A DNA stretch of 64,000 nt from Leifsonia shinshuensis. Its GTDB lineage: Bacteria; Actinomycetota; Actinomycetes; Actinomycetales; Microbacteriaceae. Location: NCBI RefSeq assembly GCF_013410375.1, contig NZ_JACCFL010000001.1, positions 1,922,001-1,986,000 on the forward strand, in the 5' to 3' direction. The translations under genes were made by a program, and so were the position numbers. Below, piece after piece: positions 7,926-17,344 of the stretch (the stretch's first letter is position 1; each line of letters opens with the position of its first letter). The notes under the pieces were generated by a model. It saw only the letters and a program-made list of their open reading frames with translations. It was not told the origin of the DNA and did no database searches.

Positions 7926-9545
7926 ATGCCTGCCCTGAGCACGATGCCCGACCGGAACGCGAGCGCCGGCACGACCGAGCCGGCGGGGAACGACGCCGCC
8001 CAGCGCGCCCTGGTGGCCGACCTCCGCGAACGCCTCGCGGTCGCCGCGGCCGGCGGTCCGGAGCGCGCCCGCGAGCGCCACGTCGCCCGCGGCAAGCTGC
8101 TGCCGCGCGACCGCATCGACGCACTGCTGGACGAGGGCAGCCCGTTCCTGGAGATCGCCCCGCTGGCCGCGACCGGGATGTACGGCGACGAGAGCCCGGC
8201 GGCCGGGCTGATCGCCGGCATCGGCCTGGTCGAGGGCCGCCACGTGATGATCGTCTGCAACGACGCGACGGTGAAGGGCGGCACCTACTACCCGATGACC
8301 GTCAAGAAGCACCTCCGGGCGCAGGAGATCGCACTGGAGAACCGCCTCCCCTGCGTCTACCTGGTCGACTCCGGCGGCGCCTTCCTGCCGATGCAGGACG
8401 AGGTGTTCCCCGACCGCGACCACTTCGGCCGCATCTTCTACAACCAGTCCCGGCTCTCCGCCGCCAAGATCCCGCAGATCGCCGCGGTGCTCGGCTCCTG
8501 CACAGCCGGGGGCGCCTACGTCCCGGCCATGAGCGACGAGACGGTCATCGTCCGCAACCAGGGCACCATCTTCCTCGGCGGACCGCCGCTGGTGAAGGCC
8601 GCGATCGGCGAGATCGTCACCGCCGAGGAGCTCGGCGGCGGCGACCTCCACGCCCGCACCTCCGGCGTGGTCGACCACCTGGCGGAGGACGACGAGCACG
8701 CGCTCGGGATCGTCCGGGAGATCGTCGCGACCCTCCCGCGGCCCGCCGCTCCGGCTTGGGAGGTGCTGGCCACCCGCGCCGCGATCGCCGACCAGGAGGA
8801 GCTCTACGGCGTCGTCCCGGTCGACGTGCAGGCGCCGTACGACGTGCACGAGGTCATCATCCGACTGGTGGACGCCGGGGAGTTCAGCGAGTTCAAGCCG
8901 GAGTACGGCACCACGCTGGTGACCGGCTTCGCGCACCTCCACGGCCACCCGATCGGGATCGTCGCCAACAACGGCGTGCTGTTCAGCGAGTCGGCGCTCA
9001 AGGGCGCGCACTTCATCGAGCTCTGCGACCAGCGCGGCATCCCGCTGGTGTTCCTGCAGAACATCTCCGGCTTCATGGTCGGCCGCGACTACGAGGCCGG
9101 CGGCATCGCCAAGAACGGCGCCAAGATGGTCACCGCGGTCGCCACCACCCGGGTGCCGAAGCTCACGGTCGTGATCGGCGGCTCCTTCGGCGCGGGCAAC
9201 TACTCGATGTGCGGCCGGGCCTACTCGCCGCGGTTCCTCTGGATGTGGCCGGCCTCCCGAATCTCGGTGATGGGCGGCCAGCAGGCGGCCAGCGTGCTCG
9301 CCACCGTCAAGCGCGACCAGCTGGACGCGCGCGGCGAGGAGTGGAGCGCGGAGGACGAGGCCGCCTTCCGAGCGCCGATCGCCGCGCAGTACGAGGACCA
9401 GGGCAACCCGTATTACTCGACCGCCCGGCTCTGGGACGACGGCGTGATCGACCCCGCCGACACCCGCACGGTGCTGGGGCTGGCGCTCGACGTCTGCTCC
9501 CGCGCGCCGCTGCCCGACACGGCCTTCGGCCTCTTCCGGATGTGA
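7926..9545 (+). CDS. Methylcrotonyl-CoA carboxylase carboxyltransferase (beta) subunit (AccD1/LiuB type)
   Basis: Biotin-dependent acyl-CoA carboxylase beta chain, 539 aa from the ATG at 7926 (GGGAG at 7916-7920). With the next gene it would carboxylate 3-methylcrotonyl-CoA to 3-methylglutaconyl-CoA in leucine breakdown. The crotonase-fold carboxyltransferase domains are evident: [57 protein letters not shown] and [19 protein letters not shown]. The run [20 protein letters not shown] is characteristic of methylcrotonyl-CoA rather than propionyl-CoA carboxylases. First gene of an eight-gene unit ending with the CitE-like lyase; its stop overlaps the next start (TGATG). Substrate is inferred from motifs plus the neighbouring dehydrogenase, CoA transferase and lyase. 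Confidence 0.9.
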   Translation: MPALSTMPDRNASAGTTEPAGNDAAQRALVADLRERLAVAAAGGPERARERHVARGKLLPRDRIDALLDEGSPFLEIAPLAATGMYGDESPAAGLIAGIGLVEGRHVMIVCNDATVKGGTYYPMTVKKHLRAQEIALENRLPCVYLVDSGGAFLPMQDEVFPDRDHFGRIFYNQSRLSAAKIPQIAAVLGSCTAGGAYVPAMSDETVIVRNQGTIFLGGPPLVKAAIGEIVTAEELGGGDLHARTSGVVDHLAEDDEHALGIVREIVATLPRPAAPAWEVLATRAAIADQEELYGVVPVDVQAPYDVHEVIIRLVDAGEFSEFKPEYGTTLVTGFAHLHGHPIGIVANNGVLFSESALKGAHFIELCDQRGIPLVFLQNISGFMVGRDYEAGGIAKNGAKMVTAVATTRVPKLTVVIGGSFGAGNYSMCGRAYSPRFLWMWPASRISVMGGQQAASVLATVKRDQLDARGEEWSAEDEAAFRAPIAAQYEDQGNPYYSTARLWDDGVIDPADTRTVLGLALDVCSRAPLPDTAFGLFRM

Positions 9546-11743
9546 TGACGATGACCGACCGCTCCTCCGTCCCGTTCGAGTCCGTCCTGGTGGCGAACCG
9601 CGGCGAGATCGCGTGCCGCGTGATCCGCACCCTGCGCCGGCTCGGCATCCGCTCGGTCGCCGTCTACAGCGACGCCGACCGCGACGCCCTGCACGTCCGG
9701 CTCGCCGACACGGCGGTCCGGATCGGGCCGGCGCCCGCCCGGGACAGTTACCTCTCCGTCGAGGCGATCGTCGACGCCGCGCGCCGCACGGGCGCGGCGG
9801 CCGTCCATCCCGGCTACGGCTTCCTCTCCGAGAACGCGGCGCTCGCCGAGGCCTGCGCGGCCGCGGGCATCGTGTTCGTCGGCCCGGGCGTGCACGCGCT
9901 GGAAGTGATGGGCGACAAGATCTCGGCCAAGCAGGAGGTCGGCCGCTCCGGCGTCCCGACCATCCCCGGCATCGCGGAGCCCGGCCTCGGCGACGACGAG
10001 CTCGTCGCGGCCGCCGAGCGGATCGGCTATCCCGTGCTGGTCAAGCCCTCGGCGGGCGGCGGCGGCAAGGGGATGCAGGCGGTGCACGTCGCCGCCGACC
10101 TCCCCGAGGCGCTGCGCGCGGCCCGGCGCGTCGCGGCCGCGGCCTTCGGCGACGACACGCTCTTCCTCGAGCGGCTGGTGGAGTCGCCGCGGCACATCGA
10201 GGTCCAGATCGTCGCCGACCGGCACGGCGCTGTGGTCCACCTCGGCGAGCGCGAGTGCTCCCTGCAGCGCCGTCACCAGAAGGTGGTCGAGGAGGCCCCG
10301 TCGCCGCTGCTCGACGCCGCGACGCGCGCACGGATCGGCGAGGCGGCCTGCCGGGTCGCGGCGAGCGTCGGCTATGTCGGGGCGGGGACCGTCGAGTTCC
10401 TGGTCTCGGCCGAGCGCCCGGACGAGTTCTTCTTCATGGAGATGAACACGCGCCTCCAGGTCGAGCACCCGGTCACCGAGCTGGTGACGGGCGTGGACCT
10501 GGTGGAGTGGCAGCTGCGGGTCGCGGCGGGGGAGCCGCTGGGCTTCGCGCAGGACGACATCCGGCTCTCCGGCCACGCGGTCGAGGCGCGCGTGTACGCC
10601 GAGAACCCGGAGCGCGACTTCCTCCCCGGCGACGGCGCGGTCCTCGCGCTGCGCGAGCCGGGCGGCGAGGGCGTCCGCGTGGACAGCGGCCTTGCCGCCG
10701 GGACGCGCGTCGTGACCGACTACGACCCGATGCTCGCCAAGGTGATCGCCTGGGGGCCGGACCGTGCGGGCGCCCTGGCCCGGCTCGACCGCGCCCTCGC
10801 CGGCACCGCGGTGCTCGGGGTCGTGAACAACATCGCCTGGCTCCGCGATCTCCTCGCCGACGACGAGGTGCGTGCGGGCGACATGGACACCACGCTGATC
10901 GACCGGCGGTTCTCCGCGCTGGAGCCGGTCCCGGCCTCCACCGCCGAGCTCGTCGCCGCGGCGCTGCTGGCGCACCGGGAGAGGGAGTCGTCCGCCCCGG
11001 GGGGCGTCGGAGCGCTGTGGGGTGCGCCCACCGGCTGGCGGCTCGGCGCGGCGCGTCCCGTGCGCTACGACGTGGACGGCAGGACCGTGCAGGTGCACGG
11101 CGAGCGCGTGATCGTGCCGGGACCGGACGGCGAGGCGCACGAGCACCCCGCCCGGATCACCGTGCAGCCCGGCGCCGCCGGCGAGCCCGACACTGTCGTG
11201 CTCGACCTCGACGGCGTGGTCACCCGCTTCGACGCGGCCCGCGAGGAGGGCACGATCTGGCTCGCGCACGACGGCCGCTCCAGCGCCCTCCGGCTGCGCA
11301 CGCCGGCCGAGCGGCTGGCCGCCGCGCTCGCCGCACGCGAGCGCGGCGAGGCGGCCGCGCACCCCGAGGTCCGCTCGCCGATGCCGGGCACCGTCGTCGC
11401 CGTGCCGGTCGCGTCCGGCGCGGAGGTCGCGGCGGGCGACACGGTGGCCGTCGTGGAGGCCATGAAGATGGAGCACCGCCTGGTCGCCCCGATCGCCGGC
11501 ACCGTGACGGTGAAGGTCGTGCCCGGCGACCTCGTGAAGCTCGACCAGCTCGTGGCCGTCGTGGACGCGCCCGAGGCCACCGAGCCCGCCGCCCAGGCCG
11601 TCGCTCAGGCCGACGCCGAAACCACCCCGAACGTCCCGCCCACCCCGGCGGACATCCCCGAGCCGACAGAATCGGCCGCCACATCCCGCGGCGAGCACGC
11701 CGCGGCAGGGACCGTCACCACAACAGACAGGAATCTCCGATGA
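9545..11743 (+). CDS. Methylcrotonyl-CoA carboxylase biotin-carrying (alpha) subunit (AccA1/LiuD type)
   Basis: 732-residue protein with an N-terminal biotin carboxylase ([16 protein letters not shown], then ATP-grasp residues in [12 protein letters not shown] and [17 protein letters not shown]) and a C-terminal biotin carrier domain whose lysine lies in VEAMKMEH (about residue 640). It carboxylates biotin and hands the carboxyl group to the beta subunit. The start ATG at 9545 overlaps the preceding stop; a second ATG two codons on is equally possible. About 60 residues rich in Ala/Pro/Thr follow the carrier domain, longer than usual and probably disordered. The end overlaps the dehydrogenase start (ATGA), consistent with coupled translation. 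Confidence 0.9.
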   Translation: MTMTDRSSVPFESVLVANRGEIACRVIRTLRRLGIRSVAVYSDADRDALHVRLADTAVRIGPAPARDSYLSVEAIVDAARRTGAAAVHPGYGFLSENAALAEACAAAGIVFVGPGVHALEVMGDKISAKQEVGRSGVPTIPGIAEPGLGDDELVAAAERIGYPVLVKPSAGGGGKGMQAVHVAADLPEALRAARRVAAAAFGDDTLFLERLVESPRHIEVQIVADRHGAVVHLGERECSLQRRHQKVVEEAPSPLLDAATRARIGEAACRVAASVGYVGAGTVEFLVSAERPDEFFFMEMNTRLQVEHPVTELVTGVDLVEWQLRVAAGEPLGFAQDDIRLSGHAVEARVYAENPERDFLPGDGAVLALREPGGEGVRVDSGLAAGTRVVTDYDPMLAKVIAWGPDRAGALARLDRALAGTAVLGVVNNIAWLRDLLADDEVRAGDMDTTLIDRRFSALEPVPASTAELVAAALLAHRERESSAPGGVGALWGAPTGWRLGAARPVRYDVDGRTVQVHGERVIVPGPDGEAHEHPARITVQPGAAGEPDTVVLDLDGVVTRFDAAREEGTIWLAHDGRSSALRLRTPAERLAAALAARERGEAAAHPEVRSPMPGTVVAVPVASGAEVAAGDTVAVVEAMKMEHRLVAPIAGTVTVKVVPGDLVKLDQLVAVVDAPEATEPAAQAVAQADAETTPNVPPTPADIPEPTESAATSRGEHAAAGTVTTTDRNLR

Positions 11744-12945
11744 CCATGCAGCTGTCCAGCGCGGCCGACCTCGACGTCGCCGGCTTCGAGCTCACCGACG
11801 AGCAGCGCCGCCTCCGCGACGAGGTCCGCGACTTCGCCGACACCGTCGTCGCGCCCGCCGCCTACGAGTACGACACCAAGCGCAGCCTCCCGTACGACAT
11901 CATCGCCGAGATGGGCCGGATGGGCCTGTTCGGCCTCCCGTTCCCGGTCGAGTACGGCGGCCAGGGCAAGGACTACCTCTCGCTCTGCCTCGCGGTCGAG
12001 CAGCTCGGCCGGGTCGACCAGTCCATCGGCGTGACACTGGAGGCCGGCATCGGGCTCGGCGCGATGCCGATCTTCCGCAACGGCACCGAGGAGCAGAAGC
12101 AGGAGTGGCTGCCGATGCTGGCGCGCGGCGAGGCGCTCGCCGGGTTCGGCCTGACCGAGGCCGACGCCGGCTCCGACGCCTCCGGCACGAAGACCACGGC
12201 GATCCTGCGGGACGGCGAGTGGATCCTCAACGGCAGCAAGCAGTTCATCACCAACTCCGGCTCGGAGATCACCAGGCTCGTCACGATCACGGCGGTGACC
12301 GGCGAGGAGCGGCGCGCGGACGGCTCGGTCAAGAAGGAGCTGTCGGCGATCATCGTCCCGACCGGAACGCCCGGCTTCGTCGCCGAGCCGGTCTACGACA
12401 AGGTCGGCTGGCACACCTCCGACACCCACCCGCTGACGCTGACCGACGTGCACGTGCCGGAGGCGAACCTCCTCGGCGAGCGCGGCCGCGGCTACGCGAA
12501 CTTCCTGCAGACCCTCGACGAGGGCCGGGTCGCCTTCGCCGCGCTCTGCACGGGCGCCGCGCAGGGCTGCCTGGAGGAGGCGGTGCGCTACGCGAAGTCG
12601 CGCAACGTCTTCGGCCGGCCGATCGGCTCCAACCAGTACATCGCCTTCAAGATCGCGCGGATGCAGGCCCGGGTGCACGCGGCGCGGCTGGCGTACTACG
12701 ACGCCGCGTTCAAGCTGATGGCGGGCAAGCCCTTCAAGATGGAGGCCTCCATCGCCAAGCTCGTCGGCAGCGAGGCCGCGATGGACAACGCCCGCGACGC
12801 GACCCAGATCTTCGGCGGCTACGGCTTCCTCAACGAGAACCCGGTCGCCCGGCACTACCGCGACTCCAAGATCCTCGAGGTCGGCGAGGGAACCACCGAG
12901 GTGCAGCTGATGATCATCTCGCGTGCCCTGGGTTTCGAGGCTTGA
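11740..12945 (+). CDS. Acyl-CoA dehydrogenase, probable isovaleryl-CoA dehydrogenase (FadE19 type)
   Basis: FAD-dependent acyl-CoA dehydrogenase of 401 aa, expected to oxidise isovaleryl-CoA (or a related short branched acyl-CoA) to methylcrotonyl-CoA, the substrate of the carboxylase encoded just upstream. Domain order is typical: helical N-terminus ([18 protein letters not shown]), beta domain with [15 protein letters not shown] and ITNSG, and a helical C-terminus with [16 protein letters not shown] and the signature [11 protein letters not shown]. The segment VGEGTTEVQ carries a Glu where short-chain dehydrogenases have the catalytic base. The start overlaps the previous stop by 4 bp; a second ATG lies two codons later. 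Substrate preference is inferred from operon context. Confidence 0.88.
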   Translation: MTMQLSSAADLDVAGFELTDEQRRLRDEVRDFADTVVAPAAYEYDTKRSLPYDIIAEMGRMGLFGLPFPVEYGGQGKDYLSLCLAVEQLGRVDQSIGVTLEAGIGLGAMPIFRNGTEEQKQEWLPMLARGEALAGFGLTEADAGSDASGTKTTAILRDGEWILNGSKQFITNSGSEITRLVTITAVTGEERRADGSVKKELSAIIVPTGTPGFVAEPVYDKVGWHTSDTHPLTLTDVHVPEANLLGERGRGYANFLQTLDEGRVAFAALCTGAAQGCLEEAVRYAKSRNVFGRPIGSNQYIAFKIARMQARVHAARLAYYDAAFKLMAGKPFKMEASIAKLVGSEAAMDNARDATQIFGGYGFLNENPVARHYRDSKILEVGEGTTEVQLMIISRALGFEA

Positions 12946-12952
12946 CCCCCGC

Positions 12953-13014
12953 AACCGCCGAGTACGCGGATTATCTGGCGACTCGGCGGTTTCGGCGGTA
13001 GTTTTCCCGTACTC
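12953..13014. repeat. Intergenic palindromic element, copy 1 (CCGAGTACGCG family)
   Basis: AACCGCCGAGT (12953-12963) and its exact complement ACTCGGCGGTT (12981-12991) form a stem with a 17-nt loop containing ACGCGGATTATC. A partial third copy, TTTTCCCGTACTC, ends at 13014. It lies just past the acyl-CoA dehydrogenase stop, inside the operon. The same word family occurs at 41600-41658 and 53428-53497. Confidence 0.8.
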
Positions 13015-13059
13015 AATGGCGGGACACAGCTCGACGGTGAGGGAAGAAGGGGATTCAGC

Positions 13060-13845
13060 GTGATCGATAAGACGGTGGCGAGCGCTGCGGAGGCGGTGGC
13101 CGACATCCCGAGCGGCGCGAGCCTGGCCGTGGGCGGCTTCGGCCTGTGCGGCATTCCGAGCGCGCTCATCCAGGCGCTGCTGGAGGCCGGAACGACCGAC
13201 CTGGAGGTGGTCAGCAACAACTGCGGCGTGGACGACTGGGGGCTCGGGCTCCTCCTCGCCCAGCGCCGCATCCGCAAGATGATCAGCTCCTACGTCGGCG
13301 AGAACAAGGAGTTCGCGCGGCAGTTCCTCTCCGGCGAGCTGGAGGTGGAGCTGACCCCGCAGGGCACGCTCGCCGAGAAGCTCCGGGCGGGCGGCGCCGG
13401 CATCCCGGCGTTCTACACCCCGGCCGGTGTCGGCACCCAGATCGCGCTCGGCGGCCTGCCGCGCCGCTACAACGACGACGGGTCGATCGCGGTCGCCAGC
13501 GAGCCGAAGGAGGTGCGCGAGTTCGACGGCGCGTCCTACGTGCTGGAGCGCTCGCTGCGCCCGGACTTCGCGCTCGTCCACGCGGCGAAGGGCGACCGGC
13601 ACGGCAACCTGGTCTTCCACGCCGCGGCGATGAACTTCAACCCGCTCGCCGCGATGGCCGGACGCATCACCATCGCCGAGGTGGAGGAGCTGGTCGAGCC
13701 GGGCGAGCTCGCGCCGGGGGAGGTGCACCTGCCCGGGATCTTCGTCCAGCGCGTGGTGCACGCGCCGGACGTGGAGAAGCGCATCGAGCGGCGCACCGTC
13801 GCCGCGGCCGCCGCGGCCCCTGCCCAGGAAGGGAGCGTCCGATGA
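13060..13845 (+). CDS. scoA: 3-oxoacid CoA-transferase subunit A (ScoA)
   Basis: 261-residue alpha chain of succinyl-CoA:acetoacetate (3-oxoacid) CoA-transferase. It activates the acetoacetate released at the end of leucine degradation. The GTG at 13060 yields [13 protein letters not shown] and has GAAGAAGGGG upstream. Family motifs include [51 protein letters not shown] and [15 protein letters not shown]. About 110 bp, holding palindromic element copy 1, separates it from the dehydrogenase gene, so it may use its own promoter or be read through. Its end overlaps scoB (ATGA). The Ala/Gln-rich last residues are dispensable-looking. Confidence 0.92.
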   Translation: MIDKTVASAAEAVADIPSGASLAVGGFGLCGIPSALIQALLEAGTTDLEVVSNNCGVDDWGLGLLLAQRRIRKMISSYVGENKEFARQFLSGELEVELTPQGTLAEKLRAGGAGIPAFYTPAGVGTQIALGGLPRRYNDDGSIAVASEPKEVREFDGASYVLERSLRPDFALVHAAKGDRHGNLVFHAAAMNFNPLAAMAGRITIAEVEELVEPGELAPGEVHLPGIFVQRVVHAPDVEKRIERRTVAAAAAAPAQEGSVR

Positions 13846-14492
13846 GCCTCACCCGCACCGAGCTCGCCGCCCGAGTGGCACAGGAACTGGAGAACGGCCA
13901 GTACGTCAACCTCGGCATCGGCATGCCGACGCTGATCCCGAACTACATCCCGGAGGGTGTCGAGGTCATCCTGCACTCCGAGAACGGTGTGCTCGGCGTC
14001 GGCCCCTACCCGGCCGACGCCGACGTCGACGCCGACCTGATCAACGCGGGCAAGGAGACCGTCACCGTCAAGCGCGGCGCCGCCTACTTCGACTCGTCGC
14101 TGTCGTTCGGGATGGTCCGCGGCGGCCACGTGGATGTCGCGGTCCTCGGCGCGATGGAGGTCTCGGCGACCGGTGACCTCGCCAACTGGATGATCCCCGG
14201 CAAGATGGTCAAGGGCATGGGCGGCGCGATGGACCTCGTCTTCGGCGCCAAGCGGCTGATCGTGATGATGGAGCACGTCGACAAGGAGGGCCGGCCCAAG
14301 ATCCTCGCCGAGTGCACCCTCCCGCTCACCGGCACCGGCTGCGTCGACCGCATCATCACCGACCTGGCCGTGATCGACGTGACTCCGGACGGGCTCGTGC
14401 TGCGCGAGACCGCGCCGGGCGTGACGGTCGAGGAGGTCGTGGCCGCGACGGGCGCGCCGCTGGCGGTGCAGCTGGAGGGGGCTGCGTCGTGA
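13842..14492 (+). CDS. scoB: 3-oxoacid CoA-transferase subunit B (ScoB)
   Basis: 216-residue beta chain partner of ScoA. The catalytic glutamate that forms the enzyme-CoA thioester lies in the SENGVLG motif (about residue 47). Other hallmarks are [54 protein letters not shown] and [19 protein letters not shown]. The ATG at 13842 overlaps the ScoA stop and its own stop overlaps the next GTG, so the four genes scoA-scoB-maoC-citE look translationally coupled. Confidence 0.93.
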   Translation: MSLTRTELAARVAQELENGQYVNLGIGMPTLIPNYIPEGVEVILHSENGVLGVGPYPADADVDADLINAGKETVTVKRGAAYFDSSLSFGMVRGGHVDVAVLGAMEVSATGDLANWMIPGKMVKGMGGAMDLVFGAKRLIVMMEHVDKEGRPKILAECTLPLTGTGCVDRIITDLAVIDVTPDGLVLRETAPGVTVEEVVAATGAPLAVQLEGAAS

Positions 14493-14977
14493 AGGAGATC
14501 GAGCAGCGCGGCCTCTACTACGAGGAGTTCGAGCTAGAGACCCGCTACCTGCACCGCCCGGGGCGCACGGTGACGGAGGCCGACAACGTCCTCTTCACCA
14601 CGCTGACCATGAACACGCAGGCGCTGCACCTGGACGCGGCCTGGTCGGCCCGGCAGCCGTTCGGCGAGCGGCTGATGAACTCGATGTGGACGCTCGCGAC
14701 GATCGTCGGCGCGTCGGTCGCCCAGCTCACGCAGGGCACCATCGTGGCGAACCTCGGCTTCTCGGAGGTCTCCTTCCCGCATCCGCTCTACCACGGCGAC
14801 ACGCTCTACTCGGAGACGACGGTGACGGCCAAGCGGCTGTCGGCCTCCCGCCCCGGCCAGGGGATCGTGACGCTGGAGCACACCGGCCGCAACCAGGACG
14901 GCGTGGTGGTCGCCACCGCGATCCGCCAGGTGATGGTGTGGTGCCGCGACGCGCACCTCGGGACGAGCGACGAATGA
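14489..14977 (+). CDS. MaoC-like hotdog hydratase, candidate 3-methylglutaconyl-CoA hydratase
   Basis: 162-residue hotdog-fold MaoC/(R)-hydratase protein. The segment [22 protein letters not shown] carries the D...H pair of the hydratase-2 motif, and [15 protein letters not shown] is the usual second motif. No crotonase-type methylglutaconyl-CoA hydratase is encoded in the cluster, and the M. tuberculosis orthologous cluster carries MaoC-like Rv2499c in this place, so hydration of 3-methylglutaconyl-CoA to (R)-HMG-CoA is the likely step. GTG start overlaps the ScoB stop; the stop overlaps the lyase ATG. The hydratase fold is firm; the substrate follows from the Rv2498c-Rv2504c parallel. Confidence 0.82.
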   Translation: MKEIEQRGLYYEEFELETRYLHRPGRTVTEADNVLFTTLTMNTQALHLDAAWSARQPFGERLMNSMWTLATIVGASVAQLTQGTIVANLGFSEVSFPHPLYHGDTLYSETTVTAKRLSASRPGQGIVTLEHTGRNQDGVVVATAIRQVMVWCRDAHLGTSDE

Positions 14978-15864
14978 CCGCCTTCCGCGGCGTCGGCGCA
15001 TTCCGCGGCGTCGGCGCATTCCCCGGCGTCGGCGCATTCCCCGGCGTCGGCGCATTCCCGTGGGGCCCGGCGCTGCTGTTCTGCCCGGCCGACCGCCCGG
15101 ACCGCTACGCCAAGGCGCTGGAGCGCTCGGACGCCGTCATCCTCGACCTGGAGGACGCCGTCGACCCGGCGCGGCGGCCGGAGGCGAGGGAGGCCCTCGC
15201 CGCCTCCGATCTCGACCCGACGCGGGTGATCGTCCGGGTGAACCAGGCGGGCACCGACGACCACGCCGCAGATCTGTCCGCCCTGGCGCTGACGCCGTAC
15301 ACCGCGGTGATGCTGCCCAAGGCGGAGCGCCCGGCCGACCTCGCCGCCCTCGGCGGGCTGCGGGTGATCGCGCTGTGCGAGACCGCCGCCGGAGTGCTCG
15401 CCGCCCCCGAGCTGGCGGCGGCCCCGGAGGTCGTCGCGCTGATGTGGGGCGCGGAGGACCTGGTCGCGTCGCTCGGCGGCACGTCGAGCCGGCACCCGGA
15501 CGGCCGCTACCGCGACGTCGCCGCGCACGCCCGCTCGGCGGTGCTGCTGGCCGCCGGAGCAGCGGGGAAACCCGCCATCGACACGGTCCACCTGGACATC
15601 GCGGACCTCGACGGGCTCGCGGCGGAGGCCGAGGACGCCGTCGCCGTCGGGTTCGCCGCGACCGCGTGCATCCACCCGTCCCAGGTGGAGACGGTGCGCG
15701 CCGCGTACCGGCCGGACGAGGCCCAGGTGGCCGAGGCCGTCGAGCTGCTGGAGGCGGCCCGCGCGGCGGGCGGGGGAGTGTTCCGCCACAACGGCAAGAT
15801 GGTCGACGGACCGGTCCTTTCACACGCCCGCTCGGTGCTCCGGAGGGCGACTAGCACGTCGTGA
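14974..15864 (+). CDS. CitE-like acyl-CoA lyase (HpcH/HpaI family)
   Basis: 296-residue TIM-barrel lyase. The core begins at ALLFCPADRPDRYAKAL and shows VILDLEDAVDPARR, VRVNQAG, VMLPKAE, IALCETAAGVL, MWGAEDLVASLGG and GFAATACIHPSQVE, the usual substrate, Mg2+ and CoA elements. The M. tuberculosis relative Rv2498c has been described as a beta-hydroxyacyl-CoA lyase acting on (R)-HMG-CoA and citramalyl-CoA, linking leucine catabolism and itaconate breakdown. The same role would finish this operon, which has no classical HMG-CoA lyase. Odd feature: between the ATG and the core stand four 6-residue repeats (F-R/P-G-V-G-A) made by an 18-bp minisatellite. Its last residues are not overlapped by another gene. 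Confidence 0.85.
   Translation: MTAFRGVGAFRGVGAFPGVGAFPGVGAFPWGPALLFCPADRPDRYAKALERSDAVILDLEDAVDPARRPEAREALAASDLDPTRVIVRVNQAGTDDHAADLSALALTPYTAVMLPKAERPADLAALGGLRVIALCETAAGVLAAPELAAAPEVVALMWGAEDLVASLGGTSSRHPDGRYRDVAAHARSAVLLAAGAAGKPAIDTVHLDIADLDGLAAEAEDAVAVGFAATACIHPSQVETVRAAYRPDEAQVAEAVELLEAARAAGGGVFRHNGKMVDGPVLSHARSVLRRATSTS
14983..15054 (+). repeat. 18-bp minisatellite, four copies, at the start of the lyase gene
   Basis: Four head-to-tail 18-mers: two copies of TTCCGCGGCGTCGGCGCA and two of TTCCCCGGCGTCGGCGCA, followed by a partial fifth. The unit length is a multiple of three, so copy-number change lengthens or shortens the N-terminus without frameshift. Confidence 0.95.
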
Positions 15865-15963
15865 TGAAACTGTGATGAACGATTTTTCCGCCGTTCACCG
15901 GTTTGGTCGTGCCGTGTCGGCGGCATGCCGTACTCTGCCCTTAACGTTCCAGAGCAGAGCACC

Positions 15964-15979
15964 CTCGAATCGATTCGAG
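15964..15979. promoter_or_regulatory. Perfect 16-bp palindrome upstream of the aldo/keto reductase
   Basis: CTCGAATCGATTCGAG, self-complementary over all 16 bases, 56 bp before the reductase ATG and downstream of a possible -10 (TACTCT, about 15931). The position fits an operator; no cognate regulator is evident apart from the TetR gene past the reductase. Confidence 0.5.
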
Positions 15980-16034
15980 CCCCGAGTCGATCGTCAGCGT
16001 GAACACCCGCTCGAACGACTGGAAGGGGGACGAG

Positions 16035-17240
16035 ATGCCACAGCTCCTTCCCCTGCGCCTGCTGGAGAGCGTCGGCCTCCGGCACCCCGCCGCAGCGGTC
16101 GCGGCCGACGCCGACGGCACGTCGGATCCGGCGCCCGCGTCGGCGGCTCGGCCGGCCACGACCTCGCCTCGGCCTCCCGCGCCGGCCTCCGCTGAGACCT
16201 TCTCCGCTGAGACCTTCTCCGCTGCGGCCGTCCCCGGGGCGACCTTCACCGAGCCCTCCACCGACACCGGCGGCCCGCTCGACATCGACCCGCGCCTGGA
16301 GCGCACCGGCCCGCTGTCGATCATCGCGCCCCGCCGCATCGGCGAGAGCGACCTCGCGGTGTACCCGCTCTCGCTCGGCGCGAGCGTCTTCGGCTGGACA
16401 GCCGACGGCGACACCTCGCTCGCCATCCTCGACCGCTTCGCGGCGCTGGGCGGCGACTTCATCGACACCGCCGACAGCTACGTCGGCGGCCGCAGCGAGG
16501 TCCTCATCGGCAAGTGGATGCACGAGCGCGGCAACCGCGACGACGTCGTGGTCGCCACCAAGGTCGGCCGTCACCACGAGAACCCGGGCCTCGGCTCGGT
16601 CAGCATCGTGCGCGCGGTGGAGGCCTCCCTGGAGCGCCTGCAGACCGACCACATCGACCTGCTCTACTTCCACGACGACGACCCCGAGGTGCCGCTGGAG
16701 GACAGCCTGGCGACCGCGGAGTGGCTCATCGAGACGGGCAAGGTCCGCTACCTCGGCGCGTCCAACTTCAGCGCGGACCGCCTGATCGAGGCGCGCGTGC
16801 TGGCCTCGGCCGGCCTGCCCAAGTTCGTCGCGATCCAGACCCAGTACAACCTCATGCACCGCGCCGAGTTCGAGAGCGCGCTGCGCATCGTCGCGGCCGC
16901 CCAGGGGCTCGCGGTCATGCCGTACTACGCGCTGGCCAACGGCTTCCTCACCGGCAAGTACCGCTCCAAGTCCGACCTGAGCGCCGACGCCCGCAGCGTC
17001 CGCGCCTCGGCGTACGTCAACCGCAAGGGCATGCGCGTCCTGGCGGTGCTGGACCGCATCGCCGCCGAGCACGCTGTGTCCCCGGCGAGCGTCGCGATCG
17101 CGTGGCTGCTGGCCAAGCGCACCATCGTCGCGCCGGTCGCGAGCGCCAGCCGCCCCGAGCAGGTCGACGGCCTGATGGCCGCGGCGGGCATCCGCCTCAC
17201 CCGCGCCCAGATGCTCGAGCTCGACCGCGTCTCCGAGTAG
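16035..17240 (+). CDS. Aldo/keto reductase with a long low-complexity N-terminus
   Basis: NADPH-dependent oxidoreductase of the AKR superfamily (401 aa from the ATG at 16035, GGAAGGGGG upstream). The barrel starts near residue 100 at SIIAPRRIGESDLAVYPLSLG. The catalytic tetrad is readable: Asp and Tyr in FIDTADSYVGG, Lys in VVVATKVG, His in LLYFHDDD. SNFSADRL and ALANGFLTGKYR are further family motifs and resemble the ion-channel beta-subunit/YajO branch. The first ~95 residues are Ala/Pro/Thr-rich and include a tandem ETFSA duplication; they belong to no domain I recognise. A convergent TetR gene follows. The substrate is unknown. Confidence 0.85.
   Translation: MPQLLPLRLLESVGLRHPAAAVAADADGTSDPAPASAARPATTSPRPPAPASAETFSAETFSAAAVPGATFTEPSTDTGGPLDIDPRLERTGPLSIIAPRRIGESDLAVYPLSLGASVFGWTADGDTSLAILDRFAALGGDFIDTADSYVGGRSEVLIGKWMHERGNRDDVVVATKVGRHHENPGLGSVSIVRAVEASLERLQTDHIDLLYFHDDDPEVPLEDSLATAEWLIETGKVRYLGASNFSADRLIEARVLASAGLPKFVAIQTQYNLMHRAEFESALRIVAAAQGLAVMPYYALANGFLTGKYRSKSDLSADARSVRASAYVNRKGMRVLAVLDRIAAEHAVSPASVAIAWLLAKRTIVAPVASASRPEQVDGLMAAAGIRLTRAQMLELDRVSE
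16190..16219 (+). repeat. 15-bp tandem duplication in the reductase N-terminal region
   Basis: CGCTGAGACCTTCTC occurs twice in a row (16190-16204 and 16205-16219), encoding the doubled ETFSA unit. Confidence 0.85.
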
Positions 17241-17250
17241 CAGCCGTCGC

Positions 17251-17335
17251 TGACGGAGGACTCCCGCCTCATCCAGAGCCGGATGTCCTCCGTTCACTGA
17301 CATCGGGCCGCGTGTCGCGCCCGATGTCCTCCGTT
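17251..17335. repeat. Intergenic palindromic element between convergent genes (GATGTCCTCCGTT word)
   Basis: GATGTCCTCCGTT occurs at 17282-17294 and at 17323-17335; an inverted partial copy, TGACGGAGGACT, is at 17251-17262. GACATCGGGC (17299-17308) and GCCCGATGTC (17319-17328) form a perfect 10-bp stem around a 10-nt loop. It fills the gap between the aldo/keto reductase and the minus-strand TetR gene and probably terminates both. Confidence 0.7.
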
Positions 17336-17344
17336 GCGTACGGC

